Part shown: positions 13,501 through 25,012 of the stretch, in pieces | Numbering within the stretch: the first letter of the stretch is position 1 | How the letters are laid out: every line of letters begins with the position of its first letter | NCBI GenBank assembly: GCA_963575745.1 | Contig: CAUYUJ010014352.1 | Location: 1-64,000, forward strand | Source: Prorocentrum cordatum | Taxonomy: Eukaryota; Sar; Dinophyceae; Prorocentrales; Prorocentraceae | DNA: 64,000 nucleotides | Direction: 5' to 3' | Made by a program: the position numbers and the translations under genes | The notes under the pieces: model-generated | Told to the model about the DNA's origin: nothing | The model's input: the letters and a program-made list of their open reading frames with translations, nothing else | Databases searched by the model: none

Positions 13501-16500
13501 TCACCATACAGCTGGGGGCTCGGCAGGCTCCCCTGGGGCCATGCCCCGCTCAGTCGAAAGGAGCAAACGAGCTGCGAGACTTCCCGCGTCGCGGGCGTCC
13601 TCAAGCACTTTACGAGCACGAACTCGCTCGTCGAAGGAAGGGGCGTACAACAAATGGGCACCCTGGTTCGGCGTGTCACACCCGAAGGGCACCCAAGCAG
13701 ACAGAAAACCGAGTGGCCGCCCTTGGTGGATGCGCGGGCCTCGCTTCCACCCCGAGGAGGTCGAGGTCTTCCTACACTTGCAATGCAACGCCTTATTCGG
13801 GCAAGTAACTTCGTACCTACGGTTGGCATAATGCGTGATCTTGCCGCCGTTCGGCAGCATATACATACAATCGATGGCTTGGCCGAAAACTTCTGCATCT
13901 GCAAACGGCGGAGGCGGGGGAGGAGGGGGAGGTGGATCAGGGGGAGGCCCAGAAGACGACGAGGCAGCAACGCCAGCACCTCCGCCGCCAACGCCTGGCG
14001 GCTCATCGGAGCCGCCGCCGACGGCATCGCCGAAGATGTCCTCGACGTCGTCTCCGAACTCGGGGCCGCCGATGGCCGCGCCGCCCGCCGCCTCGGCGTC
14101 GTCGCCCTCGCCAGCCCCCTCGGCCGCCTCCTGGAGCAGCTCCTGGCGGGAGGGCAGGGAGGCAGGAAGGAGGGAAGGGGGGTGGTAAGAAATCGAGCGC
14201 CCCTGAATCCTGGACCGAAATCGCCTCCAGATCGCGCACTCGCGCGCGCTTAGGTTTGGCGCGTCGCAGCGCCGACGTAGAGAAAATCTCGAGCGGAGCC
14301 AGCGCGCGCGAGCACGTTGCGAAGATGTCTCGGGCGAAATTCCCAATGCTCAGCAAGCCCCTCCCCAGTGCCCCTCCCATTCGACACTCTGCCGAGAACG
14401 GAGCGGCCCAATGAGGGCCCGCGTCAACGTCAGAGAAGAGACGCAGATGACGGAATTACAGCTGCCCTGCTTTCTCGGGGAGAGCCCAAGATGGCTCAAC
14501 CTTTCTCGACAACCTTCGGCTGGCGCGGGAGGATGGGCTCAAAGGAGGTAACGGAGGTAGGGGGTGGAGGCTGAAAAGGAAGGAGGGTTGAATGGGGAAG
14601 AGGATCGAACAAAAAAAAAAAAAAAAAAACATTGGGTTGGTTTCCCTGAGTCCAACGCCGCGGCCACGGGGTCGTCCTCACGGGGCGCCTCGTCGGGCGC
14701 CTCGTCGCCAGACTCCTTGACCAAGGCCTCGTCCTCCTCGGGCTCCGACTCCGAGAGGCTGAAGCCCTCGGCGACGACGTCGTCGACGTCGTGCTCGCCG
14801 CCCTCGACCGCGCCCACCTCGCCCTCGTCGGAGCCGTCGGCGAGCGGGAGAGGATCGGCGGCGCCTCGACCTCGACCTCGGCGACCTCGCCCGCGTCCAG
14901 CTCCTCTCCCTCTGCCTCTGCCGCGGCCTCTGCCATCGCCAGCCCCCGCCCTGCGCCGCCGCCGCGGCAATGGCCAAGCAGCGTGCTCTCCGCCAGCGTG
15001 GAACTCGGACGTCAGGACGAGGCACGGGCGACAGCGCTCGACAGCCCGCGCGTGGATCAGCAGCCTCCTGAACTCGATCACCCAGTCGAGGTCCATGTCC
15101 AAGGTGAGCAGAGCGCCGTACATGTCGACCCACTCGCCAACCGCCTACTAGGGAGGCGGGTGGGTGCGATTCGCGGCGTGAACGCTGCGAAGGCGCAGTG
15201 CACCATGGCGCGCGCTCTGGCGCAGCAGGCCCACCAGGCATTCGCAAGGCCCAGTCTCGCGAATGGCCCGCCACGCCCGAAAAGGGAAAACCACTTCAGC
15301 AACAACAACTGTTTGTCCGCCTAGGCCCCTGGACCCCTATATGGAACCACGGCGATGGTTCAGAGGCGCGCGAGCCTTCAAGGGCAGCTCGCCATCCACT
15401 GCGGCAGACTCGATGGCCTCGTCCTCATCGCACTCGCGGCACTCCTGGAGCTCTGGCGAGCACGGGCTGAACGACATGCTGGAGATGTGGAAATACCGCG
15501 CCTGCAAGCCCCACATCTCCGCGACGGCCTCTGCGTCGTCCACTCCGCGCGGGCGAGGCTTGAACACTATAAAAACACGATCATCCAGAAGAAGCTGTCG
15601 ATCATCAGGGCGGTTGCGATGAAATGCAGCCTTCAGTATCTTCAACACGTGATTCCGAAAACGGTGCAGGTCACGACCAGACTTAGAACATATGCACACA
15701 CCAGCCTTGTAGCAAGCCGAAAGCTGGATCACGCCGTTCTGCGTCGCGCCCTCCGTCACGTCGTCAGGCGCAGCAGCTACTAAGCGATGCATCTGGTCCC
15801 AAGACTGACCAGCAGCTTGCATGACATTCTGCGCGTGCAGCGGCATGGCCTCCGACCACGCCCACAAGTCAGCGGCCCGCATCGCTGCGGCTGAACTCTG
15901 CAATGCCACCGCCTTCAGATCGGGCGCCAACGGCGCGGCGCACAAGTGCGACCCCATCGCGTTCAAGGCCGGAAACTGTCGCACGATGTCGGAGACGACC
16001 ATCGCATTGTCCTTGGCATACGATGACACTGCCAGCTCATCGGCAACACCCTCCTCGCGGTCACGGCGGGCAACGGCCATGTCGAGCTGCCTGGCGAGAG
16101 CGCACGTCTAGTCAGCCGATCTCCCCAAGGCGACACTTTCAGCCATGAGCGCGTCGACGGCCTCGGCGTTGCCAGAGTCGGATCTGACCAGGGCCTGTTG
16201 CATCAGCTCTCTTCGCCGACTGCGCTCGTGCTGGTCGACTTGCCTCTGAGTCGGGCCGAGGTTCGTTCCAACCTGCGCGCCTTGGTTCGCCGTCGCCTCC
16301 CGCCCCTCTGCCAAGCATCTCAGGTGCAGGTCCGAGTCGCGAGGCAAAGCGCTGTGCGCCACGGCAGCTCCACGCAGGTCGTTGGTGCGGGCGAATCGCA
16401 GGTAGGCTCGCCATGCTCCACCACCACCTTTCTTGACCTCCTCCGCGTCGCCGTCGCCGTGCTCGGCGCCGTCACGCCCGCCGCTGCCCGCCTCGCTCGG

Positions 16501-18996
16501 CCCGCAGGCACGCCCATGCACGGCGTCGCCAAAACCACTGCTGCTCCTGATGTGGTAGCCGCTCCACTGGGCACTGAGCTGCGGCATGTCGATGGCGTGG
16601 GTCTGGAGACGGCTCTTCACGAAGCGGTGAACCTGGGCATGGCCGCTTTCGACGGGGCTGGTGTTGGTCTCTGCCAATTCAGCGTGCAATACCAGTCGGT
16701 GTCTAAACTCCATCGAGCCAAAGTCGCCGCTCTCGAGCATCCGCTTGGACCAGGGGTCGAGAAAACACGGCGGGTCGGCAGCAATGATGGACGCCATGTC
16801 TGGCTGGTCAATCAACGTGAACAACTTCCATGGGCAACCGCAATGCGGTCGCACGAGAGACTTCTCAATGCCAGCTCCTGCTTTCGATATCTGACGGAAG
16901 GCGAGCGATCGAGCACGATTCGTCATCTCGGGCTCGTGGATCAGCATCCACAGGGCGGGTGTAAAAAGCAATGCCCGAAGCTGCATCATCGTTCTTCCTT
17001 CCAGAACACCGCGGGCTGCGACGAGGATGCGGTAGTCCCTCTTCGCGGCGCCACGAGAACCATCGCTAGTAGCGCCCCTGGCAACAACGGCGTGCTGCCG
17101 CCGCTGCCATGCCCGAGACGATATATGGAGCTGCTTTCTCAAGTTGAGCTGCAAAGGGGCGATGGCGTTGCGCACGACAATCAACCTGGTGAGCGGCGAT
17201 GGCCGAGAAAGCGATAAGAAAGCCAAGCCCTCACGAATGTGCTTTGCAGTCCTCTCTTGCTGTGCGTTCATGTTGCCATCGGCATTGGCGTTCGCCTCGT
17301 CGTCCGCGTCGTCGTTGTCGCTGACGGCGCCGACGACCCCGCCGTGCCCGCCCTCGCCATCGTCGCCGACGCCCTCGATCATCAAGCCCGCGGGAACGAC
17401 GGGAACTGGAACTGGGATACCAGGGGCCCTGCAGCCGCGCCGTTTCGCCCAAAGGAAATAAGCTGGCGCAAGAAGACCGCGGCAAACTTCAATCAAACCA
17501 ATGTCGCACAGCGCCTCCTCCTTCCCGACCCACTTGATCCTCTTCCAGACCCGAGGGCGGCGATGGCACAGTGCTGACATCATGCCGTCTACGACTGTCT
17601 GAACTACGCGCTCCTCGTCAATGTCACCGTCGCCCGCAACCCAAACCTCGACACGCTCCGCGTTTGTCCAGTCCCCGTTGGGCAGTATATGAAGGAGGGC
17701 ACGACGAACAGATTCATTACCCCCTCCTGGGACGAATGAACGAATCGCAGCACGACGGTACACCAATGTGCTGTCGGGGGCCCGCCCACGGCATATCTTG
17801 ATCCTAGTCCGAATGACGTGGCGGAGACATGCACGAACATCGCTCATCACCCCAGCTGTTGCAAACCCCAATGCGATATGAATGGCACCTTTCACAACGT
17901 CTTCTGCTAAGGTCATCGAGCGTTTCTGAACGTTGTGGACGACGTGCACTTCGCACACCAACACGAGAGATGACCATCCATCCCCACGAAGCTGCAAGTA
18001 CCCCCTTTCAGCTGCCAGATTCGAGGGGTGGCCGTCAACCGATGCGATCCTGGTCGCGTGCTCGAATTTGTTGTCCAACAAGGTGGTAGATTCTGCGTCT
18101 AGCAACGCGCGCAGGATGTTGGCGGCATGCGCTGTCTTCAGCGCCTGAAGCCCGTGCACGCAGGAACCTTTGATGACGAAGTATCTGGTGGCAGCATCAT
18201 CGCTCTCGCCCGTGGCGAAGAGGTATGCCCAGCTGGTTCGGGTCTGGAGCAGCTTCGTTGAGGTCTTCTCTGAAGGCGTTGAAAAAGAAGCCGACACTGG
18301 AACCGAAACGATTACCTCACCATCGAACACGGAGGTCGCGCTCCGCTGCGCATCTGGTGTCCTGATGTCCATCGGTGTCTCATCATACATTGTGTTCTCG
18401 ATGCACTGCACGAGCCGCAGATGTGAAATCTTGGATGTCGTTGCTGCTGTAACGACCGACCGACGAGAATAACGATCCACGCACCACGTCAGAGCTGCCA
18501 ACCGTTGCACGTTCGTTTTGTATGTTTTCCTGTCGATGCCACATTCTGCGGCCTGCAACTCCAGAGACTTGGCCGACAAGGCCTCGCACCCCAACAAGAA
18601 CTTCTGCACAACAGTCGGGTTCTCACGTGACTGTGCAGGCGAGCGAAATGCGAGAGGGAGCACGGTGCCCATGTGGCCAACAAGAGGGTGGGGTACCCCA
18701 GGCAGCTTTGGGGCCATCATGCGACGAAGATCAACTGCGCCAACCCTGAAACCCACAGGTGTCGATGAAGCTTGTACGAGCCGTCTCTCCCGCCTGTTGG
18801 CCAGGGCCGTAGCGCGACCAGCAGCTAATGCATCCAGTCTCCGCCGCTTCCCATCAGGGGCGGCGGCTGCGATATCGGACATGAAGCCTGGATGTCCGTG
18901 GGCATTGCCACGAGGAAACCCTAGCCCCGACGGGGCCTGAGAGCCAAAACGGCTACGGAATGAGCGACGCCATGTGCCTCTTCGGGCATGAACCAT
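13501..18996 (-). CDS. DDE/RNase-H-fold transposase-like gene, spliced, with one in-frame TAG
   Basis: The first exon is open from the ATG at 18996 to about 15376 (about 1,207 codons), broken only by TAG at 16110-16108. Candidate catalytic residues of a DDE transposase, by pattern only: D205 in YDETP, D321 in DGHPSN, a C-x2-H motif (C348, H351, CEVHVVHN) and E783 in SPVESGHAQVH. The C/D-x2-H block between the second Asp and the Glu is typical of hAT, MULE and KDZ-like superfamilies, but I cannot assign a superfamily. A GGGAWRAYLRF segment (857-867) precedes a charged helical region and the TAG. After the TAG, in the same frame, comes AGVCICSKSGRDLHRFRNH. Exon 2 (15144 to about 14650) reads WVDMYGALLTLDMDLDW then acidic, RG-rich sequence. 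Exon 3 (14142-13501) reads GGKITHY with a Cys/His cluster and ends EPPAVW. A related host gene is an alternative reading. Confidence 0.5.
14611..14629 (+). repeat. Poly(A) run of 19
   Basis: An uninterrupted A-run on the plus strand, poly(T) with respect to the transposase-like gene. It lies between that gene's second and third exons. Confidence 0.9.
15145..15375 (-). other. Proposed intron of the transposase-like gene (GC-AG)
   Basis: Donor AAG|GCTCGC at 15376/15375 and acceptor CTAGTAG|GCGG at 15145/15144 join PLK to AVGEWVDMYG in phase 0. Another donor nearby, or a small extra exon inside, is possible. Confidence 0.4.
16108..16110 (-). other. In-frame TAG inside the transposase-like ORF
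   Basis: The frame reads GRSAD, TAG, TCALARQLDMAVARRDREE. Coding quality is the same on both sides, and the whole 18996-15337 stretch is exactly 1,220 codons. The codon after TAG is ACG, so this is not the CARYYA context known to favour UAG readthrough. It is most simply a disabling mutation. Confidence 0.8.
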
Positions 18997-19460
18997 CCAT
19001 CAAGTGCAGGAGGAAAGGGATGCGTATGATGGTATCAGGTAAGTGTGGAGATGACGTTGGGTCTTCAGGAGGTTGAGGGGAGATCGGGGCTCTCTTGTGG
19101 CTCGTTGGAGTCCAATGACATGTACTGAACAGAATGCCCAGTCATTGTAGGATAGATTGCCTAGTGCAGAGAACGAATGTGCGAATAAGCTGGTCATCCG
19201 TACGCAGCGGCACCCTCATGTGGGGGTTGGTGACCGTTTAGCCTCAACAATACACAATGCGGAAAGACACGCTGAACTACGCAGAGCGGCACGGCCAGAA
19301 ACATGACAGCTGCGCACGGCACGGCGCAGCACAGCACCCAGGTCGATACATCAAGGCGGTACGATGCGGCACGCCACCTCTTACGTTGGCACGGCACGGC
19401 ACGGCAATGTATTATCAGGGACAATGGCGTCAGAACTACTCTTGCAAGCGCAGGAAGTAA
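18997..19460. other. Upstream flank of the transposase-like gene
   Basis: No gene. GGCACGGCACGG-type words cluster at 19290-19410. No terminal inverted repeat was recognised. Confidence 0.4.
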
Positions 19461-19504
19461 GAACGAGGAGGAGGAGGAACGAGAGGAGGAGGAGGAGGAG
19501 GAGG
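19461..19504 (+). repeat. (GAG)n tract
   Basis: Imperfect GAG/GGA trinucleotide run. Confidence 0.85.
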
Positions 19505-20546
19505 CAACCCGCTGGCTCAACATATCACAATCATTATCATACGGCATTGCATCGTTTCTGAAATGGCCAAGCGAATTCTGACACTTTTTCTGAGGTCCTC
19601 ATAAAAGGGTCGCCCGACACTTTTTCGACACCTTGGGCCGATATACCAGGGGAACACAGCCTTTCGGTCCTGCCCATTACAGAACGAGGCCCCTTTTTCC
19701 CATGAGTTAAACTTCGATGTCCCATGGAAACCCCAAGCAAAACCCAAGGCGAACTGCAAAACAACTAAGGAACACCGAACCCCTCCCCAACGAAAAGGGT
19801 TCCTTCCTCAGCGCCCCGACTGTAAGGGATGCGAGGAGGTAGGACCATAAAGTCCAAGGAAGTGTCAGAATTTAGCTCCGTGATGGAGATGAGCCGCCCT
19901 CCACCCATGTGGATGCGCCACCGTGCCCTGTCCCCCTCCACCTGAACTAACCCTCCCCTTCTATCTCATCCTCGTCTCCTGAAGATAATTCCCGCCGGTC
20001 ATCTTTACCATGCGACTCCACAGAGATCAGTGCCATTGTCTTCACTATCGGCATGCATCCTTGTCCCGATCCAAGTCCGATTCGCCCTCGTCCTCGCCGA
20101 AGCCCGCCCGATCATCCCCCTGATCCTCGTCTTCCTCGTGGTGCTGCATCTCTTCGCCCTCGTCCTCCTCGACTTCCTCCCCCTCCTTCTCCAACTCCCT
20201 GTATCCTCCTCAACCTTCCTGGTATTCGTTTTCCCCAAACGCAGCTCAGAGTCGATACTGCCCTCGACGTCCTCCTCCTGTACCACGAGGAACGACCAGC
20301 TGCATATGCATACTGTATCCTCTTCCTGCACCAGGGGATCGAGCAACTGCATAACCAAATGCCCCGGATTCTAAATCATACCCACCCCTTCTCAGCTGAG
20401 AGTTGATTATCCCTGGCCAATACAGAGTTGGTCGGGGGAGAAAGGCGGCAAGGCCGACCTCATTATCGCGGGAGGAAGTTACGAATCGAAGTTGCTACCT
20501 TCTTATGCTGACTAGCAACATCATAAAGCACATATGGCATGCCAAT
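19505..20546. other. No supported gene
   Basis: Mixed sequence with CTCGTCCTCC-rich stretches near 20085-20215. GACACTTTTTC occurs twice (19579, 19616). Confidence 0.4.
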
Positions 20547-20775
20547 GGGGGTCTCACCATCTCAGCCTTCGCATGTCATGAACGTGTGGCAGGGCTTTGG
20601 AATTCTCATCGTTTCAGCTATCCCTAGTCACGAACGTGTGGGAGGGCTACGGGATTCTCACCTTCCCAGCCCTTCCCCAGTCGGGAACGTGTGGCATGGC
20701 CATGTGCGGTAGGACCATCGGACTCTCACCACTTCAACTTTCCCCAGTCACGAACGTGCGGCAGGGCCACACGAT
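20547..20775 (+). repeat. Minisatellite, about 55-65 bp unit, four units
   Basis: Each unit contains CACGAACGTGTGGCAGGGC (with variants), then a GATTCTCACC-like and a CTTCCCCAGT-like segment. Unit boundaries are at about 20577, 20632, 20690 and 20750. Confidence 0.75.
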
Positions 20776-20963
20776 CGTCGTCGTAGTCAACGTCATCGAC
20801 GTCGTCGTCGCCGTCTTCGTTCGACGACGACGACGACCTCCTCCTCGTTCCTCGTTATACGTCCCTCGAGTGACTTGCCGGGACAACTCGTTCATTATCA
20901 CCCCGAGACCCCGAACTTTATCATCCCCCGGGAATTATTACCAGGAGCATAGGATTAATCACA

Positions 20964-21031
20964 ATTACTCGGAGGTCCGCGCGAGGCCCAACGACCTGAT
21001 CCAGGAAACCAATGCGGACCTCCGAGAAGCT
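20964..21031. repeat. Short family-A-like palindrome
   Basis: CTCGGAGGTCCGC on the left and GCGGACCTCCGAG on the right, with a 35-40 bp interior. The arms match those of the family-A copy at 32751-32952. Confidence 0.65.
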
Positions 21032-21885
21032 AGGATCACGGCCGGACCCAGGCCAGAAGAACACCCTTCGAGAGCATGAGACCCTCCACCAGCCCAAAAG
21101 CACGCAGAACACATCCAAGTGTAACCTCCCCCAGGACGCACAAGAGCGTCCAACAGACTCGAAGAACATGAGGGCACCCTCCTCGAACCGACCTCGATCT
21201 TATACCTCGGACAGAACGTACACTAGGAGCTCAACCACAAGGAACCTTCCGCAGGAAACCCAACCCCGAGACCCCTGGACGTCCCTTGATTGTTGATGTG
21301 GGAACGTCAGGCGCTCCATAGCCAAAACCATCGAAGCCTAAGAAACCCAAGGAACCCTGGAGGTAAGCAGGGCCTCTTTCGGGCCCACGCAAGAGCGACA
21401 CTGGGCAAGAGTGACCTTTGGTGCGCGGCTTTTGGGGGGGCCGCGGGGTGACCAAACAAAAGCACACAAGACGCTACTATCGCATCGCCTTCGGCAATCG
21501 GGGGACCCCGCTGAGCCCGCACCAAAGGCCACCCCTGCGAAAGGTCACCCTTGCGCCTAGTCGATTCTTGGCATGGGCTTCCACTGCATGCAGCTTTCGC
21601 GTGCTCTTCGAGCCCCCCCCCCGGCTTCGGGAGCCCCGCGCACCGCCCGCGGCCAGGCGGCCGCTCTGCGGGGCGCCGAGCAGCACCTGCAGGCCGCCGC
21701 GGGCGCTTTCTAGGACGTTGGAGCGCGCCCTCTGCTGCACGCCGCGCGGGCGGAGGGGGAGGGGGGGAGGGAGAAGGGGACCGCAGAACTAGACCTACCT
21801 GTATATAAACACATTTAACATATCCTTAAATAAGATATATATGAACATATATAAATGTGTATAAACATTTACGTGTGTGTATGAA
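21032..21885. other. No supported gene
   Basis: AAGAGTGACCTTTGG near 21408 is nearly complementary to CGAAAGGTCACCCTTG near 21539, suggesting a decayed inverted repeat. Nothing else was recognised. Confidence 0.4.
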
Positions 21886-22376
21886 TATATGTATGCATGT
21901 ATGGATGTATGTATGTATGCATGTATGTGTGTATGTATGTATGTATGTATGTATGTATGTATGTATGTATGCATGCATGCATGCATGCATGCATGCATGT
22001 ATGTATGTATGTATGTATGTATGTGTTTGTATGTACGTACGCATGTATGTATGTATGTATGTATGTATGTGTGTATGTATATGTGTATGCATGTGTATAT
22101 GCATGTGTATATGTATATATATGTATGCATGCATGCATGCATGCATGTGTATATATGTATGTATGTATGTTTGCATGTATGCATGCATGTATGTATGTAT
22201 GCAAGTATGCATGTATGTGTGTATGTATGTGATTATGTAAAGATGCATGTATGTATGTATGCATGCATGCATGTATGTGTACGTACGTATGTATGTATGC
22301 ATGCATGCATGCATGGTTGTATGTATGTATGTATGCATGCATGTATGTATGTATGTATGCATGTATGCATGTATGA
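21886..22376 (+). repeat. (GTAT)n / (GCAT)n microsatellite of about 0.5 kb
   Basis: Tetranucleotide ATGT repeats with blocks of ATGC. A second short block of the same repeat occurs at 23443-23490, on the other side of the 22540-23420 cassette. Confidence 0.95.
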
Positions 22377-22539
22377 GAGAGCGTGATCCAACGCCGCTTT
22401 ACTGTGGAACATTGCCGCCCTTTTCCTCCGGAACCCGGGGGTCCCCCCCCCCCCTCCAAAAATCGCCCCCCCCCATGCTGGACCCCCCCTCCCCTCCCCT
22501 CCCCCGGCAACCCCCCCCGTTAACCCCCCCTCCACCCCC

Positions 22540-23420
22540 CCCCCCTCGAAAACGGGGGGGGGTCACTACCGGTTCGAACCCCCCCCCCCCCTCGAAAACC
22601 GGAGGGGGGGTCACTACCGGTTCGAACCCCTCCCCACCCCCCCCACTCACCGCCAGCAAACGACTCCCGGTCCCTACCACCGTCCACACCACATCCCCCA
22701 CTGTTGTTCCCAGCACCACTGTCCTCACCACCACTGTCCCCACTGGTTCCACCATCGTCCCTATTGTCCCCACCAGTGCCCCCACCACTGTCGCACTGTC
22801 CCCACTGTCACCACTGTCCCACTGACTCCTCCGCTGTCCCACTGAACTGCTCCACTGTACCCACTGTCCCCACCACTGTCCCCACTGTCCCCACTGTCCC
22901 CACTGTCCCCACCACTGTCCCCACTGTACCTCTGTCCCATTGTCCCACCGCCGTCCTCGCCACCGCCTTCACCACTGTCCCCACCACCACTGTACCCTCC
23001 ACTGTCCCACTGTTTCCACCTCATTCCCACTGTCCCCACCACCACCGTCCCCACCACTGTCCACTGTCCCCACTGTTCCCACCATTGTCCTCACCACTGT
23101 CCCCACCACTACCGTCCCCACCACTGTCCCACTGTCCCCACCACTGTCCCGCTGTCCCCTCACCACTGTCCCCACCACCACCGTCCCCACCACTGTCCGC
23201 ACCCCCCCTCGGTTTTCGAGGGGGGGGGGTTCGAACCGGTAGTGACCCCCCCCGGTTTTCGAGGGAAGGGGGGGGGGGTTCGAACCGGTAGTGACCCCCC
23301 CCCTTTTCATGATGAACTGGGGGGGGGGAGGGGTTCGAACCGGCTGTGACCCCCCCTGGTTTTCTGGAGGGGGGGGGGGACGGGTTCGAACCGGTAATGA
23401 CCCCCCCCGGTTTTCCGCCA
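22540..23420. repeat. Inverted GGTTCGAACC cassette flanking a CCACTGTCC minisatellite
   Basis: Two units on the left (22545-22640) carry CTCGAAAAC, a G-run, TCACTACCGGTTCGAACC and a C-run. Four units on the right (23205-23420) are the reverse complement (GGTTCGAACCGGTAGTGACC, C-run, GGTTTTCGAGG). Between them (about 22670-23200) lies a dense CCCCACCACTGTC array of 9-15 bp subunits. Confidence 0.85.
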
Positions 23421-23442
23421 ACAGCGGTAGAACACGCACTTT

Positions 23443-23490
23443 AGTATGTATGCATGTATGTATGTATGTATGCATACATATACATATTAT
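23443..23490 (+). repeat. Short (GTAT)n block
   Basis: TATGTATGCATG repeats, the same motif as 21886-22376, beyond the inverted cassette. Confidence 0.9.
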
Positions 23491-23696
23491 GACGGTGTGT
23501 TCCGTCTTCGGCTTCCGTTTCGTTGTCGGTGTCCCTCGTTTCGTGTCTTCGCCCCGCCCTTTGCGCCGGAGCGACGCCGAAACGACCACGGCCCGCGACG
23601 TCGCCCAAACAGACAGCGTTCGGGTCGAGCCCTGGTGGGGCACTGTGTGAGAGCGAGCGGAGGCGGGGGAAGAGCGGGAGAGCGAGGAGACGGAGA

Positions 23697-23812
23697 CGGA
23701 GACGGAGGAGGAGGAAGAGGAGGAGAAGGAGGAGGAGGAGGCAGGGGAAGAGCGGGAGGGCGAGGAGACGGAGGAGGAGGAGGAGGAGGAGGAGGAGGAG
23801 GAGGACGGCCCA
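23697..23812 (+). repeat. (GGA)n tract
   Basis: Interrupted GGA/GAG run. Frames through it give only low-complexity peptide. Confidence 0.9.
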
Positions 23813-23976
23813 CTGCTGGAGGAGCTGCTCCAGGCGGGGCCCGAGCAGCAGGCCAGATGAGGCCGTGATTGGGCAGCCTCACTGGCCTCCCGCCCCCCCC
23901 CCTTTCTCTCTCTCTCTCTCGTCCTTGCGTGTGGCTGTTGTTATTCCTCGGGGCCCGCCAGCACTCCTGGGACAGG

Positions 23977-24020
23977 ATAGAGAGAGAGAGAAAGAAAGAA
24001 AGAAAGAAAGAATGAAAGAA
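23977..24020 (+). repeat. (AAAG)n tract
   Basis: GAGAGA followed by AAAG tetranucleotides. Confidence 0.9.
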
Positions 24021-24179
24021 AACAGAGAAACAAAAAAAGGCCGAATACAGAGAGGAAGGGGAGAACGAGGATGACGATGAGGACGAGGGGCAGGTGGGAG
24101 GCGAGCCTCGGGCTGTTGGGGTAGGGGACAGAGGAGGGGCACGACGTGGAGGATGAGGCGAATGGGGGGGTGAGAAGTC

Positions 24180-24244
24180 TACGCAGGAGGAGGAGGACGA
24201 AGAAGAAGAGGTAGAAGAGGAGGAGGAGGAGGAGGAGGAGGAGC
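24180..24244 (+). repeat. (GGA/GAA)n tract
   Basis: Trinucleotide purine run. Confidence 0.9.
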
Positions 24245-24741
24245 TGTGGAAGCAGGTGGGGCACGATGCATTCGTGAAGCAGCGGCACGTGTGCAGGTAT
24301 CCTCCCGGCACCTCTGATCCCGCCTGCCTTCCACTCGTCCTCGGTCCTGATCTCCGTCCTCGCAAATCGTCCCTCCCGCCTCCCTTCTCCCTCCCGCCTC
24401 CCTCCCTCCTACCTCCCTCCTCCGAATCCTTGAGGCGCAGACCCGCCGCCTGCAGGAAGAGGGAGGTTCAAAACGCAGCTGCTGGCAGGCATCCCGAGGC
24501 GAGAACACCTCCACGAACCAATGGAAACCCGCGAAAATCGTAGAAGGGACGAGACCGACCGAGAGACGAAGACCTTCTCATCCAATCCTAGAACAACCCA
24601 ATCCGGATCTGGGCCCTCTTCCCAAGACTCCGCTCCTGCCACCCTCCGTCTTGTCACGAAACACGCGGGTCTTCAGCGAAACGGGCCCGGGACCCTGCGG
24701 AATTCCAGAAGACCAGCCTCTCCTTCCTCCCCCCTTCCTCT

Positions 24742-24785
24742 TCCTCCTCCCCTTCCCTTCCTCGAGGAAGGGAAGGGGAGGAGGA
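24742..24785. repeat. Perfect 44-bp palindrome without loop
   Basis: Two 22-nt arms meet at CTC|GAG (24763/24764). The left arm is pure pyrimidine and the right arm pure purine, so it is both a cruciform candidate and a mirror-type purine/pyrimidine switch. Confidence 0.9.
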
Positions 24786-25012
24786 GGAGGAGGGGGAGGG
24801 GGGGAGGAGGATCCTCCTCCTCCCCCTCCCACTCTTCCTCCTCCTCCCCTCCTCCTCCTGAGTCGACGTTTGATGGTCCCCGCGTGCCCCTGGACGGCCC
24901 CCGGAGCCGCCCGGCACCGACGAACAGCACCCCAGGTCCCGCTTCCCCCCGGACCCGCCCGCTTCTGGGCGACCCCCTGCCCGGCCCCCCCCCCCAGCCC
25001 CCCCCCCCCCCC

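Noticed and set aside
16108-16110. TAG as programmed readthrough in the transposase-like gene
   Set aside because: The following ACG TGC does not match CARYYA or other known UAG readthrough contexts. A simple nonsense mutation is the better explanation.
16198-17217. Plus-strand 339-codon frame antisense to the transposase-like gene
   Set aside because: It is the shadow of the minus-strand frame, whose peptide is far more protein-like and carries the candidate catalytic motifs.
18997-19800. Terminal inverted repeats for the transposase-like gene
   Set aside because: I compared the flanks at 12900-13500 and 19000-19800 by eye and found no shared inverted end. TCGCCCGACAC near 19610 resembles a family C end only weakly.
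21857-22386. Cys/Met/Tyr- or His/Ile/Thr-repeat proteins on both strands
   Set aside because: Direct translation of the (GTAT)n microsatellite.
22545-23420. tRNA T-loop-like GGTTCGAACC motifs
   Set aside because: The motif is simply a palindrome inside a repeat unit. No acceptor stem, D-arm or anticodon arm can be built around any copy.
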